The notes under the pieces were generated by a model. The model had not been told where the DNA came from and did not search any database. It saw nothing but the letters and a program-made list of their open reading frames with translations. A program made the translations under genes and the position numbers. From Nectonema munidae (Eukaryota > Nematomorpha > Nectonematoida > Nectonematidae), in contig JAUIRK010000673.1 of the NCBI GenBank assembly GCA_030549495.1, forward strand, positions 620,001 through 684,000: 64,000 bases of DNA. The letters are read 5' to 3'. Positions 22,538-32,765 of the stretch are shown here, piece by piece. Within the stretch, counting starts at the first letter, position 1. Each line of letters opens with the position of its first letter.

Positions 22538-23491
22538 TTATCTAATCTCTTCTTTCCACCACCAAGTTTCTTTTTGAGTTCTTCTACCACCTTTCGTTCT
22601 ACCAAGCACAATCAAACTTGTTATCAACAGATTCTTTCTAAGATGACTCCACATTTCCTCAATATTATCACCTATTTGTTTTTCTTTCAAACCATTTTCA
22701 ACTAACTCTTGATATCTTCCTTGAACTTTTCTGTCTTCAAGTAGCCATGTTCTGAATCGCCCTATCTTTTTTACTTTTCTCCTTTGTTCTTTAGATATAA
22801 GCATGTCGATCATGACAATTCTGTGCTGCGATACAATATCAATCCCTGGGATAACCTTGCAATTTTTGACATATTTTCTTTTCTCCTGTCTGACCATTAA
22901 AAGGTCTATTTGACTATTTCTGCCTCCATTACTATACGTTATTAAATGATCATCTTTTTTCTTGAAATTAGTGTTGCAGATGGTCAATTCATTTCTCTGT
23001 GCCAAGTCTAATACTCTGTTGCCTTCTTCGTTCCTTTTGCCAAAACCTTGTCCACCATGGACTCCCTCATACCCATCACTATTTTTCCCAATCTGACCAT
23101 TAAAGTCACCTGCTAAAATTAATGTTTCACTCTCTGCGACTTCCGACAGTAAATTATCAAGTTTATCAACAAAAACATCTTTCTCCTCCCTATTACAACC
23201 AATCTGTGGTGCATACACTGACACAACAGTAATAATTTCATTAAAACCGTTTAATTTCAATAAAATTATCCTGTCACTTATCCTTCTCACTTCAATTATC
23301 TTTTCATGCCATTTTTTACCCAAAATTACTCCTACACCATTCTTTTTATTAGTTGAGCCGGTATAAACAATTTTGAATCCTTGAATAAGCATTTTAGAAG
23401 CATTACCCTTCCATTTAGTCTCCTGTACACAGGTTATTTCAATCTTTCGCTTTATCATCTCCTTTACAATTTCATTCGCTTTTCCTGTCAT
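22538..23491 (-). CDS. LINE endonuclease region (disrupted ORF)
   Basis: A 317-codon open segment of the RTE-type LINE at 20667-23830, starting MTGKANEIVKEMIK. It holds the apurinic-endonuclease fold that nicks target DNA: QETKW (metal-binding glutamate), GVGVILGKKW, VSVYAPQIGC, AGDFNGQIG (Asp/Asn pair), NSQIDLLMVR (Asp) and SQHRIVMIDM (catalytic His). All diagnostic residues are present. It ends at a premature stop after TWWWKEEIR; the same frame continues beyond the stop into the linker. Database relatives of this kind are often mislabelled craniofacial development protein 2-like. Confidence 0.88.
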   Translation of the reverse strand: MTGKANEIVKEMIKRKIEITCVQETKWKGNASKMLIQGFKIVYTGSTNKKNGVGVILGKKWHEKIIEVRRISDRIILLKLNGFNEIITVVSVYAPQIGCNREEKDVFVDKLDNLLSEVAESETLILAGDFNGQIGKNSDGYEGVHGGQGFGKRNEEGNRVLDLAQRNELTICNTNFKKKDDHLITYSNGGRNSQIDLLMVRQEKRKYVKNCKVIPGIDIVSQHRIVMIDMLISKEQRRKVKKIGRFRTWLLEDRKVQGRYQELVENGLKEKQIGDNIEEMWSHLRKNLLITSLIVLGRTKGGRRTQKETWWWKEEIR

Positions 23492-23844
23492 TGTGCCGAC
23501 ATTCCATGAAGCTAATCTTAGCTATCTTACATAACAGCCTTAATGACTGTTTATGCCGAGGTGGAAAATGAAAATGAGCACTCATTTTCATATAAAATAC
23601 CTCATATGGCACATGCGTCTCTTATAGCCTCTGAACAGTAAGTCTCCTGATCTGCCTTCACGCGGCTGGGTTGGTTAAAACTAAATGATCTTGAGGCAAA
23701 AGCGAGTAACAGGCGCTTTAACCTAAAGCTCCGGGTAGAACAAACTCGATAGCCTTGGACAGCAGTTGTTCTAGGAGAAAATAACTCTGATTCCAAATTA
23801 CCACTGCCTTGTGGGTTAAGTACTTGGTTGTTAAATCTGATACT

Positions 23845-25455
23845 AATTGATAAAATTACTACTGACCTTGACTTTAAGATTCATTATATATCTGAATGTT
23901 CAACTCACTTCAATCCTTTCAACTGATATTGAATATTAACAAGCAAGCAAATCAACTTTCTTATTTCAATATTGTTCTCTTATTTCTCTACTATATATAT
24001 ATACATCATGTGTTTATAGACTTTATAAAGTTTTTTAAATATTTCAAAAGCTTTCCGCACTACTCCCACAGCTATATTGGAATTCACAATAACTTGTACA
24101 CCTCTTCTCACCAAACTAAAAGATACACTAATAAGGCGTTATATTGATACATACAAATCACTAATACCTCCTTCCTCGGTATTTTATGTACACATTCCTC
24201 ACAACAACACCTCCCATTCATATGCACAACAATTTCAAACATCACTTCCCCATCTACATCGATATATCATTCACCCAAAAATACACTAAACCACACTTAT
24301 GCACCCTGCCTCGCCCCTGCCCTTTGATATCATAATCAATAAACCCAAACATGTGCAGCCTCACACATAAAAGAATTGAGAAACATCTCTGACTCAACAA
24401 TACTAAGGATATTTACTGATGCCGCGAAAAAATAAAAAAGTGCGCAATCGCTCTCTCATTCTATAGAGGCGATTCACTTTCCGCCTTCTTCACCACAAGC
24501 CTACCACTTAATAATTTAACCACGATATTCGACGCAGAATGTCAAGCGCTAATTGAACCGTGCGACCACATCACCCAACACATGAAAAACTTTATTTCAA
24601 TTTGAAGCAATCCAGTTTTATACAGACTCTCAAAACCTCGCTCGCGATTTACATCTCATCAAAAACGCACCATTCATTGTTGCCAAACTATTCTCAAAAG
24701 AGCAATTTCTCTTCCACTTTACCATCTCTGTATTTTGGTGCCCTGCCCATTCCAACGTTAATGAAAATATACACGTTGATTTCCTCGCCAAAAGAACCAA
24801 GTCAAAAAACTTTTGACCTCTTTACACCCCAACGTTTTTAGCCACGAAATCACACAATACACTAATAAGCAATGGCAATCGTCAGTTACCCAATCGACAA
24901 ACACCTTTCAATCCCACATAACTGACGTAACTGCTTTTCATCAATCATGGTCAAAACACAAGTTCATCCCCTCACGATCTCTTATACAGTGGCTCTCCGG
25001 TCACTGCCTTTGCAAAAATAACCTCTTTAATATCAAACTTTTCGACACTCAGTCTTGCCGTTTATGTGGCTCAGTTTGTGAATCATCTCACCACCTAACT
25101 TTCGTTTGCCTATTTTTTATCTCTCATCGCCACGAATTAATAAACAGTTGTATTTCAAATCTCGGTCATTTTCCCAACAATCTTAATGAACTACTAACAC
25201 ACCCGACAGTATTAATTTCCCTCTCGACGCTTTTACGAACTATTGAACCCATTCTAAATTTTCACCCAACGCCCACTCGATAGCTTTCTTCCTCTCCTTT
25301 TTCTCTCTATTTCTTTTATTTTAGACTCCCCTTAAATCCTGTATAAACATAAAGACTGCCTCTATTCCCTATCAAGCATCTTGCTAGCATATCAATTCAG
25401 TTTTGGAAAGTGCTTTGACATCTTTACCTACCTACCTACCTACCTACCTACCATA
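23845..25455 (+). mobile_element. LINE 3' part with RNase H domain and (TACC)n tail
   Basis: A 5'-truncated non-LTR retrotransposon. After a poorly preserved stretch, RNase H motifs appear: IFTDAAKK at about 24410 (first aspartate), TIFDAECQALIE at about 24520 (glutamate), and FWCPAHSNVNENIHVDFLAK at about 24735-24795 (His and Asp region). The downstream ORF at 24813-25283 is the C-terminal region with WLSGHCLCKNNLFNIKL, CRLCGSVCESSHHLTFVC (a Cys/His knuckle typical of this position). The 3' UTR ends GGAAAGTGCTTTGACATCTT followed by (TACC)n at 25427-25452. RNase H places it near the R1/Jockey/I groups. Frame breaks are present in the RNase H region. Confidence 0.8.
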
Positions 25456-25679
25456 ATGTCTGCTCTATTATATTTTTGAAATTCGAGGGTTTCAGTAGCG
25501 GATTTTTTCTTATTTTATATTCAATAATTTGTTAACTTTTTTTTTTTACAAATATGAACATACAAAAAAAACTTGTTTTTCTTTTGTTCAAATATAAAAT
25601 TATTATTATCATTATTAATAAGGAAAACATTAAAAGATTATTTGGTGGATAAAACATAACTTTTTTAATCAAAAATATA

Positions 25680-25860
25680 TTGAATTTAATATGCTTAACA
25701 GTTGAAGGTCAGGGGTTCGATCCCCAAAGCACCCAACTTTAAAAACCAATTCACAAAAATTGTGATTCTTAAGCATAATGCGAGCATATAGCCTTACGGC
25801 TGAAAGTGCTTTGATATCTCCAACCCAACCAACGAACCAACCCAAGAACCAATAGGAAGC
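25680..25860 (+). mobile_element. tRNA-derived SINE sharing LINE 3' end
   Basis: The head contains a Pol III B-box-like GGGGTTCGATCCCC at about 25708, preceded at tRNA-like spacing by a degraded A-box region (ATGCTTAACAGTTGAAGG). The tail reads GAGCATATAGCC..., then CTGAAAGTGCTTTGATATCT, followed by a degenerate (CCAA)n run at 25826-25850. The tail matches the 3' end of the adjacent LINE (AGCATATCAATT..., GGAAAGTGCTTTGACATCT). The structure of tRNA-like head plus LINE-like tail is the standard SINE layout. Confidence 0.7.
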
Positions 25861-25954
25861 AGAAATTTGGAATCTTTCAATGGAAATTTGATGGGAGGGT
25901 AACCTGTTGCTTATTCTTTAATTGAATGAGAGCAAACCTAGTAAATTATATAGG

Positions 25955-26112
25955 TACCGTAAAGGTAAAGGTACCGTGGGGTGTTTTCATCGAGAAAGCA
26001 CAATTGCGCCGCTTGTATTGAACTATGATGAAAGTAGGCTTGAGGCAAGATCGAACCCATGACCTTGAGTAATCGAAACCCAGTATCTAACCAACCTTAC
26101 TCACGCCCCTAT
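25955..26112 (-). mobile_element. tRNA-derived SINE copy
   Basis: On the minus strand from 26112: GGGCGTGAGTAAGGTTGGTT (A-box-like), then, at tRNA spacing, CATGGGTTCGATCTTGCC (B-box, GGTTCGATC). The body continues through GCGGCGCAATTGTGC to a tail with GGTACCTTTACCTTTACGG. It lacks tRNA cloverleaf stems at the 3' half and is followed by unrelated sequence, so it is a SINE and not a tRNA gene. It differs in sequence from the SINE at 25680. Confidence 0.65.
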
Positions 26113-26835
26113 ATGTATTTATAAATTTATATAAGAGGTTTAAAGTATTTTATCATTTAAATTAATCCAAGAGGTCACAAAAGCTAATTTTAAAAGGAAT
26201 AATGCATATTTTTTATTGTTTTGTAATATAAAGACTAACAAAATAACAATTATTTGTGAGAAACAAAAATCTTGTTACATAGTGTTGTGTAACAACAATT
26301 TTTTTCGATATGACACCACATGATATGATCTGATTAAGCTATTTTTTCAGTGTTTATTTTAAAGGAATTATTTTTATTTTATTTAAAAAATTATTATATA
26401 TATTTAAATCTATATTCAATGTCTCTAAATTTTTGGAAAGCTTTTAGGCGTCTTATTTGGCCTACCGGAGAGGAATATTTTACTAAAAAAGAACCTAGAT
26501 GTATACATTTCTTTTTTCAGTATATTTTTATTCTATACTCATTTTAATTTAATTATTTCTAAATTAAGACTTAGAGCTACCAATCATTAAAAGTAAAGTA
26601 GTTCGTAATCGAGTTAAAACACATTTCTTTGTTTGCAGAGATATAAATAAACAACGAACATGTTTTTTTTAAATATTTATAACAATTGAATATTCCATTA
26701 AAATTTTTTTTTACAAGAAATAGGTGTATGGCAAACCGTTAATCGAATAATAAATCACCAATTGACATGCTTTTTTCACAAGGGCCATATTAAAATCAGT
26801 CATGCCCCGAATATGCCATCTGAGTTGCCGCCCCT
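26113..26835. other. AT-rich stretch, nothing recognised
   Basis: No gene, repeat structure or splice signal that I can support. A 65-codon AT-rich open frame at 26350-26547 has no similarity to anything I know. Confidence 0.35.
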
Positions 26836-27250
26836 AGTCTAGTAATTGTTTTTTATGTGGTCAGTAAGGTTGGTTTGTCTTTACCCCGTATGTAGATGTT
26901 TTAACATGTTGATGGTTTTCGGTGCCTTTTGTGTATTGTTTAGGGTGTTTGCTGATGGTTGGTTTCGTTATGAATGTAAGTCTAAGTATGGTTGAGTTAT
27001 TTTTTGTAGTTATTTCTTGATTATTGATGTTTATTTTGAGCGTTATTTTGTGTTCTGCATGATTTGGTGTAAACTATTTGAGAATTATTTAAATGAGTTA
27101 AATGATAAACGCTTGTTTTTTTCTATGAGTGAATTTTGTACATATTGTGTTGAATTAGTTGTTCGGTTATATCTTGTTGTGATTTGAGGTTGTCATCTGT
27201 GTTAGAGATGAGAGTAGTGTGTTAAGGTGGTTCTGGTATTTAGGATAACT
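26836..27250 (-). mobile_element. LINE reverse-transcriptase fragment (3' piece of interrupted copy)
   Basis: On the minus strand, degraded frames resemble the region after the RT active site of RT-bearing LINEs (ENHQHVKTSTYGVKTNL, TILRLTFITKPTISKHPK). The sequence continues, across the insertion at 27266-29221, into the fragment at 29237-29640. The identification rests on weak local similarity and on this continuity. Confidence 0.5.
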
Positions 27251-27265
27251 AAATGTTTTCGAATG

Positions 27266-29221
27266 AAGAAAAACTAAAAGAATTTAAGATTAAAGTTTTA
27301 AAAAGACTCGATGATAGCATAGACGAAGTCAATAAGTGGTGGAACAAAAATTCAAATATAATTAGAAGCACCACGGTTGAAGTCTTAGGAATCTCGTCTG
27401 CTAAAAATGCAAACTTTAAGCAACAGTGGTGGTGGTGGATTCCAAGTTTACAGGAAAAACTGAAGGAAAAGAAAAATGCTAAGAAAAAGTGGGAAAAAAT
27501 CAAGAAGAAAGGAAGATAAAGATGAGTTTGAACGGGTGAAAAACGAAGCAAAGAAGGAAGTTGCCGTGGCGAAAGCAAAGGCGTGTCAATGTATTTATGA
27601 AGATTTAGAAACACCGCAAGGACAAAAGAAAGTCTATTGAGAATATTTTTCTAGGTTGCTTAATGAAGAAAACTCCCGAAAGTATTTTGAAGACGGATTT
27701 GTTTGTCAAGGACCAATAGAAGAGATAAAAGGTGTGAAGTTGAAGTTGCCCTGAAAAAGATGAAAAACAACAAAATGGTAGGGCCCGATTCTATACCCGT
27801 TGAAGTGTGGAAAGCTTTAGGAGAAGAAGGAGTCAATATCTTATGGAGATTATTAAAAAAGATTGTACAGAAAGAGGCAATACCACAGGAGTGGGGAAAA
27901 AGTATGATTGTTCCAATTTCAAAAATAAAGGAGATGTTCAAGATTGTTCAAATTACAGAGGGATAAAACTTTTATCTCACACAATGAAAGTTTTTGAAAA
28001 AATAATATAAATTAGACTAAGAAAAATGGTGAGAATATCAGAGAGCCAATTTGGTTTCATGCCTGAGAAGGCATTTGAAAGCAATTTTTATAATGAGACA
28101 GATGTGGGAAAAATTTGGGGAAAAGCAAAAAGAGCTACATGCAGTATTTGTTGATCTTGAGAAAGCATATGATAGATTACCAAGACAAGAAGTATGGAGA
28201 TGCTTAAGGAAAAAGTTCGTGCCTGAAAAATATCTAAAACTAATTATGAAAATGTTAAAACCGGTGTTTAAAACAATTGTAGGCAAAACAGAAGAGTTTA
28301 ATGTAAAAATTGGTCTACACCAAGGATCTTTTGTTTTCAATATAGTATTCGATGTTATTACTGATGAATTAAGAGAGGGAATGCCTTGGGAAATTATGTA
28401 CGCCGATGATGTAGTTTTAGTTAGTGAAACAAATGAAGGAGTTGAAAGAAAACTTGAAAAGTGGGTTCAAGTTTTAGAAAGCAGGGGTTTAAAAATAAAT
28501 ATAAACAAGACAGAGTATCTAGTGATGAATGATAGGAGTGTACATGATGATATGGACGATAATATGAAAGGTTTAAAGATAGAGGGAGAAGTAATAAGAA
28601 GAGTAAAAAATTTCAGATATCTTGGTTCAACTATGATGGAAAATGGCAGAGAAGATGTGGAGATAAATAGAAGAATTCAGTCAGGTTGGAAAAATTGGCG
28701 TGATGTTTCAGGAGTACTTTGTGACAGATAAATGCCTATCAAACTTAAAGGAAAAATTTACAAAACAGTCATAAGACCTGCTATGCTATATGGACTGGAG
28801 ACCTTGGCAGTAAAGAAAAGCAATGAAAATAAATTAGAAGTTGCTGAAATGAAGATGCTAAGATGGATGAGTGGAGTGAACAGAAAAGATAGAATAAAGA
28901 ACGAAGTAATTAGGAAAAGTGTCAAAGTCACAAGAATGGGGAATAAGATGGAAGAAGAGCGCTTGAGATGGTTTGGCCATGTCTTTAGAAAAGGTGAAGA
29001 AAGTATTGAGAGAAAGATGATGGAACAAGATGTAGAAGGCAAAAGAAGAAGGGGAAGACTAAAGATGAGATGGATGGATTCGTTGTAGCTGATGGCAGGA
29101 AGAAGAAGATTGACTTGAAAAAAGACTGCGAACTGGCTTTGGACAGGAGAAGATGGAGGATACTCATCGCAAACAGCGATCCCATATAGAAATGGGTAAA
29201 GCTGCAAAAGAAGAAAGAAAG
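27266..29221 (+). mobile_element. 5'-truncated RTE-type LINE with 15-bp duplication
   Basis: A 1956-bp insertion flanked by the perfect duplication AAATGTTTTCGAATG (27251-27265 and 29222-29236). It starts in the linker between endonuclease and RT. RT motifs follow: NKMVGPDSIPVEVWKALG (at 27770), QITEGIKLLSHTMKVFEK, QFGFMPE, VFVDLEKAYDRLPRQE, LHQGSFVFNIVFDVITDE, MYADDVVLVSE and GLKININKTEYL, then NFRYLGSTM. The C-terminal region reads RPAMLYGLETLAVKK and RLRWFGHVFRKG. The 3' end has a purine-rich AAGAAGAAAGAAAG tail. Stops and frame changes occur, including a stop at 28729 before MPIKLKGK. It is clearly a subfamily distinct from the RTE at 20667. Confidence 0.9.
28051..28731 (+). CDS. LINE reverse transcriptase core (disrupted ORF)
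   Basis: A 226-codon open segment of the RTE-type LINE at 27266-29221 holding RT motifs A to D: FVDLEKAYDRLPR with the first catalytic aspartate, GLHQGSFVFNIVFDVI, the MYADDVVLV aspartate pair, and GLKININKTEYLV. The usual Ser-Pro after the LHQGS motif is replaced (SFVFN), a change that would probably harm activity. It stops at GVLCDR and the same element continues in the C-terminal ORF at 28732-29088. Confidence 0.88.
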   Translation: MVSCLRRHLKAIFIMRQMWEKFGEKQKELHAVFVDLEKAYDRLPRQEVWRCLRKKFVPEKYLKLIMKMLKPVFKTIVGKTEEFNVKIGLHQGSFVFNIVFDVITDELREGMPWEIMYADDVVLVSETNEGVERKLEKWVQVLESRGLKININKTEYLVMNDRSVHDDMDDNMKGLKIEGEVIRRVKNFRYLGSTMMENGREDVEINRRIQSGWKNWRDVSGVLCDR

Positions 29222-29236
29222 AAATGTTTTCGAATG

Positions 29237-29640
29237 TACATTTCCTTTATCTATGCCGCGCTAAATATTATTTTTTTGCGGATGTGTATTGTGTGCGTCC
29301 CTCGATATAGTTGGCAATGTATTTGATGATTGTGTTGGGAATATTTGTTTTGTGGACTTTGTTTATTAGTGTGTGAATGTGGAAACTGTCAAAAGCCTTG
29401 TTCATATTCAATGCTATGGCTATGATGCGTTGTGGATGCTTATTTTGCCTGAATCCAAAGGGGATTTGATTGTGTAAAGTGCAGTGTTTGTTCTGAATCC
29501 AAATTGTTAGGTTTGTACTTTGTAGTGTGATGTACTATAACATTGTTTTTGCTAGCGGAGATATTAATGAGTTTGGGCGATATGATGTGTCTTGTGTGTG
29601 GTCTGCTTTCAAAAGTTGAACTTATTTTTTAAATAATTGA
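29237..29640 (-). mobile_element. LINE reverse-transcriptase fragment (5' piece of interrupted copy)
   Basis: On the minus strand frames read KADHTQDTSYRPNSLISPLA (RT motif 1, YRPISLL-like), QFGFRTNTALYTIKSP, and a stretch resembling ALNMNKAFDSFHIHTLINKV (motif A, with the catalytic Asp as AFD) and IPNTIIKYIANYIEG. This fits R1/Jockey/I-type RT. The fragment is separated from its downstream part (26836-27250) by the inserted RTE-type LINE, whose target duplication spans the breakpoint. Confidence 0.65.
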
Positions 29641-30244
29641 AAATCTAAATTTTATATTTCATTCCGAATCCACAACCCGGGAGCTCCTTGTCGTCAGATG
29701 TGTAACGACTAACGAGTGAAACTATTTATAATAATATTTAACCCATGTGACCCACCCTAATTTTTAAGTGTGGCAAACCATTTCTCTATATATTACTCAA
29801 TCTTGTTTATTTTTTCACGGATCACATGCGTTAACCACAAATGATATGAGAAAATTAATAATAATATACCTCATGCTTAAAAATGGGCATTTAAATCTAG
29901 AAATCTAATTCAAAGCTTACAAAATGCCAGAAAAACTATTCCATTACTCGTATACCTTTTGATTACTTGTGAAATTTAAAAGTGGTAACTTTTTGCGTAC
30001 TAGGAATAGGAGCAAAATCCCTTTTCGGTGGCTTTAGAGCTCCTACATATTGGTCCGGTCGCTACAGATCTCAACAGTCTTGAATATAACTCATCAAAAC
30101 GTTTAGATTTCAAGATTTAGTGAAAATAGGTAACTACATAAATGCTTAAATTAAGAATTAGTGCATGCGCCACGCGTGCATTCAAAGATTGATGCTTTGA
30201 GAGGGTGGAAATTTCTCAGTTTAATTTTATCATGATTAACGTAA

Positions 30245-31190
30245 AAATACATTTTATTTATAAACCATTGAATTGTATACTATCAGTGATAGTTTGGATG
30301 AGTTGAATGTTAAGTATACCGAATGGAAAAGAGCACTTGAAAACAAAGGATTAAAAATAAATGTAGCAAAGACCAAAGTGATGATCGTGAGTAATAAAAC
30401 TAATGGTGTCAGCGAAGTGAGTAGTGTCGACCCCTGTTCATTATGGGGACTGAGGGTAATGAGAAACGCCATTTTATGCACCACTTGTAATAAGTGGGTT
30501 CACAAAAGATGTTCCTCTATAAAGGGCTATCTTTCTGCAGTGAGTGGCTTTGTTTGTAGAAAGTGCAAAAATGGAGACAGCGTAAGTACTCTTGTTGAAA
30601 AAGTCAAATTAGGAGATGATACGTTCGATGTTGTTGATGATTTATGTTATTTGGGCGATATGATCAATTGCAACAGTGATGTTTCTAGTAGCGTAAGAGC
30701 GCGAATACGTCTAGGTTGGAAAAAGTTCAAAGAATTATCCGGCTTACTGTCAGGAAATTTTTTATCCGGCGAACTAAAAGCAAGACTGTATAAAGTTTGC
30801 GTTAGAAGTACGATTTGTTACGGTTCTGAATGCTGGGTGATGAAGAAGGCTGACACGAGAAGGCTACAAACAACTGAGATGAGAATGATTAGGATGATGT
30901 GCGGAAAGAGGCTAAAAGATAGGATTGCCAACGATGTGTTTGAAAGGAAGTGCCCGAAGGGAACGTTCTAAAGAGGATAAAAGATGAATTGATTGATGGA
31001 AAGATGAAGACCAAAGAAAGCATGGAATGAAGTGATTCACCACGATATGGAAAAAAGAAAGCTTGTGCGAAGTGAAGCTAAAGAAAGAATGAAATGGCGT
31101 AGTTTTTGCAGGAAACTGGTTGACCCTGACTCTTTGGGAACAATAACCAGGCCTAGAAGGCAAAATGGATTATGATGAAACTGTTGAATC
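30245..31190 (+). mobile_element. LINE C-terminal fragment with Cys/His finger
   Basis: An ORF of 232 codons at 30273-30971 begins just after the RT active site (DELNVKYTEWKRALENKGLK, INVAKTKVMIVS) and carries CTTCNKWVHKRCSSIKGYLS plus FVCRKCKNG, a Cys/His finger known from several invertebrate LINEs, followed by YLGDMINCNSDVSSSVRARI, CYGSECWVMKKADTRRLQ and MRMIRMMCGKRLKDRI. Frames continue with breaks to about 31190. The 5' half is missing. No target duplication was identified. Confidence 0.8.
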
Positions 31191-31840
31191 GATGGAGTTG
31201 TTTATTTATTGCTTGAATTTTTGACTGAAAATTTTAGTACGCGATCAAATTGAGATTTTCCGTGATTTCCTTTTTGAAAGATAATAAAATAAGATCATTC
31301 AGTCATTCATTGTGTAAACAGGTCATGTCAACTCTTTTCAAAAAACTCTTGATTTGTAGCTAAGTAACTAGGACAAGGCAAGTTATATTTCCAATAAGTT
31401 CTTTAAGTTGGGATATAAATGTGGAAAAAATAAAAGAAATCAATGAATTCATCATGAAAAACAACGTTAAAATAATTATAAAAGATTTTTCCTCCTCTAT
31501 TTACTCTTATGGTATGTACATGCACACATAAAGAAAGTGCACTAAATGTGAGTTTTGAAAAATCTTAAAGCTTGGATTTAGGGATGGGGTATCTCTTGGA
31601 ATCCACTAACGCTATCTGAGGCCACTGCTACCCTCTCGCCTTATGGATTCATCACTAGGTCAATTATATCATTTAACTTTTTTATTGGGTTTTTCAATTA
31701 AATCTAAAAGCACACACTATATTAATGGATTCTGGCGAATAAAATTTCTTTAGTTACGTGTTCCTTATTAAATTGTATTTTTATACACATGGAAACTGTC
31801 GTAAATCACACGTGAGTATATCTTCCTTCGTTTTGTTTAG
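31191..31840. other. AT-rich stretch upstream of COX5B-like exon
   Basis: Probably intronic or intergenic. No element or exon could be recognised. The exon encoding the start codon and targeting peptide of the COX5B-like gene must lie further upstream and was not identified. Confidence 0.35.
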
Positions 31841-31917
31841 GGTTTTCTGATCCCGTTGCTGATGCTTTTCCAGGAGTTCCTCGAAGACGCATGGAGCTAA
31901 GAACGCAAGGAATAAAG
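31841..31917 (+). CDS. COX5B: COX5B-like exon, N-terminal part of mature subunit
   Basis: A 77-bp exon between acceptor TCGTTTTGTTTAG and donor GTTTGC. After two bases of a split codon it reads FSDPVADAFPGVPRRRMELR and TQGIK. This corresponds to the DP-x-x-HATG-x-E-x-x-E region that opens mature COX5B, followed at the correct distance by the next exon's DPF motif. Taken alone the match would be weak; it is supported by open frame, phase-0 linkage to the exon at 34586 and colinearity. The upstream border requires an exon ending in phase 1. The family's usual HATG-L-E is changed to AFPGVP, so the copy is divergent. Confidence 0.62.
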
Positions 31918-32765
31918 GTTTGCCATCTTGATACTTACGTTCTTGCTTTTTTTAAATATCTATAATTTATTTTGGCTACGATAAATTCAGAGGTTACGCT
32001 CGTGATTCGTATAACTTCCAACTAAAGATGTTTAGAAATGGGATTAATCAGTAAAATATTCCGAAAAAATCAGAAATATATTTTTAAACGCAATTATTTA
32101 AGAGACATAAAACCGCCTATACTTATGGCAATTTTTTAATTTTTTCAAAAATATTTTATTTTATTGGTAATTGTAATAATATTTTAACTAAAATAATTGC
32201 ATATTTCGTTCCTTATACATGAGGAGGAGATGAATGACTCGCATGCGATATGTAATATATATATGTATATTAGCATGATTGCAAGTGGTTAGCACATTTG
32301 ATTAACGGTTTCACACAAGGCAAATCAATCCAAGGAAAGTTTTCATTTTTCTTTGTCTCTTCAGTTGGATTCAATCCACATAAATGTGAATAGGAACCTG
32401 CGTCCAGCTGTTGGGTCCCAAAAAATTGAAACCGCTAATGGATTGGCTTGCCATCTTTGATAACGTTAATCTAATACGATAACTAATCGCAACCATCCCA
32501 ATATACATCTGTATCTTACTATCATTTTTATAGGGTGTTTATTTTGTTTACATACAATGGTGGATATCTTTTTTGGCTTTTAGGACGGTTTGGCGTGACC
32601 GGTTGGTTGGTTTGGCAGAAAAGGACCACGTGTAAAATGAAGATAACTCAACCAAAGAACACATCTCAGATTTTTTTTTAAATTCAGTGGAAAATCGTGA
32701 AAATGATTTCGCATAAAGACCATTTTTTTGACTTCCCTTTCTTTCCAAATAGTAGGTAATTATAT

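Larger units (their letters stand above)
20667..23830 (-). mobile_element. Nearly whole RTE-type LINE, 3164 bp
   Basis: A non-LTR retrotransposon flanked by a perfect 14-bp duplication TTAAATCTGATACT (20653-20666 and 23831-23844). Minus-strand order: a 5' UTR of about 340 bp; an APE-type endonuclease from 23491 (CVQETKWKG, LAGDFNGQIG, SQIDLLMV, SQHRIV); a linker; reverse transcriptase (FVDLEKAYDRVPRD, LHQGSALSPFLFAVVIDEIS, LLFADDLIIIADS) at about 21800-21420; and a C-terminal region with YGSECWCLRNNEKKKLEV and RWFGHVLRRKSDK. The 3' end carries a GAA-rich tail. Coding is disrupted by an in-frame stop near 22538, a frame change near 22010 and a stop near 21276, so the copy is inactive but young. 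Length and layout fit RTE-clade elements. Confidence 0.92.

Noticed and set aside
20701-22577. Plus-strand open frames of 70-130 codons
   Set aside because: They are antisense shadows of the minus-strand LINE coding region.
25680-26112. tRNA genes suggested by GGTTCGATC boxes
   Set aside because: No complete cloverleaf or acceptor stem; tails and neighbouring LINE ends show these to be SINEs.
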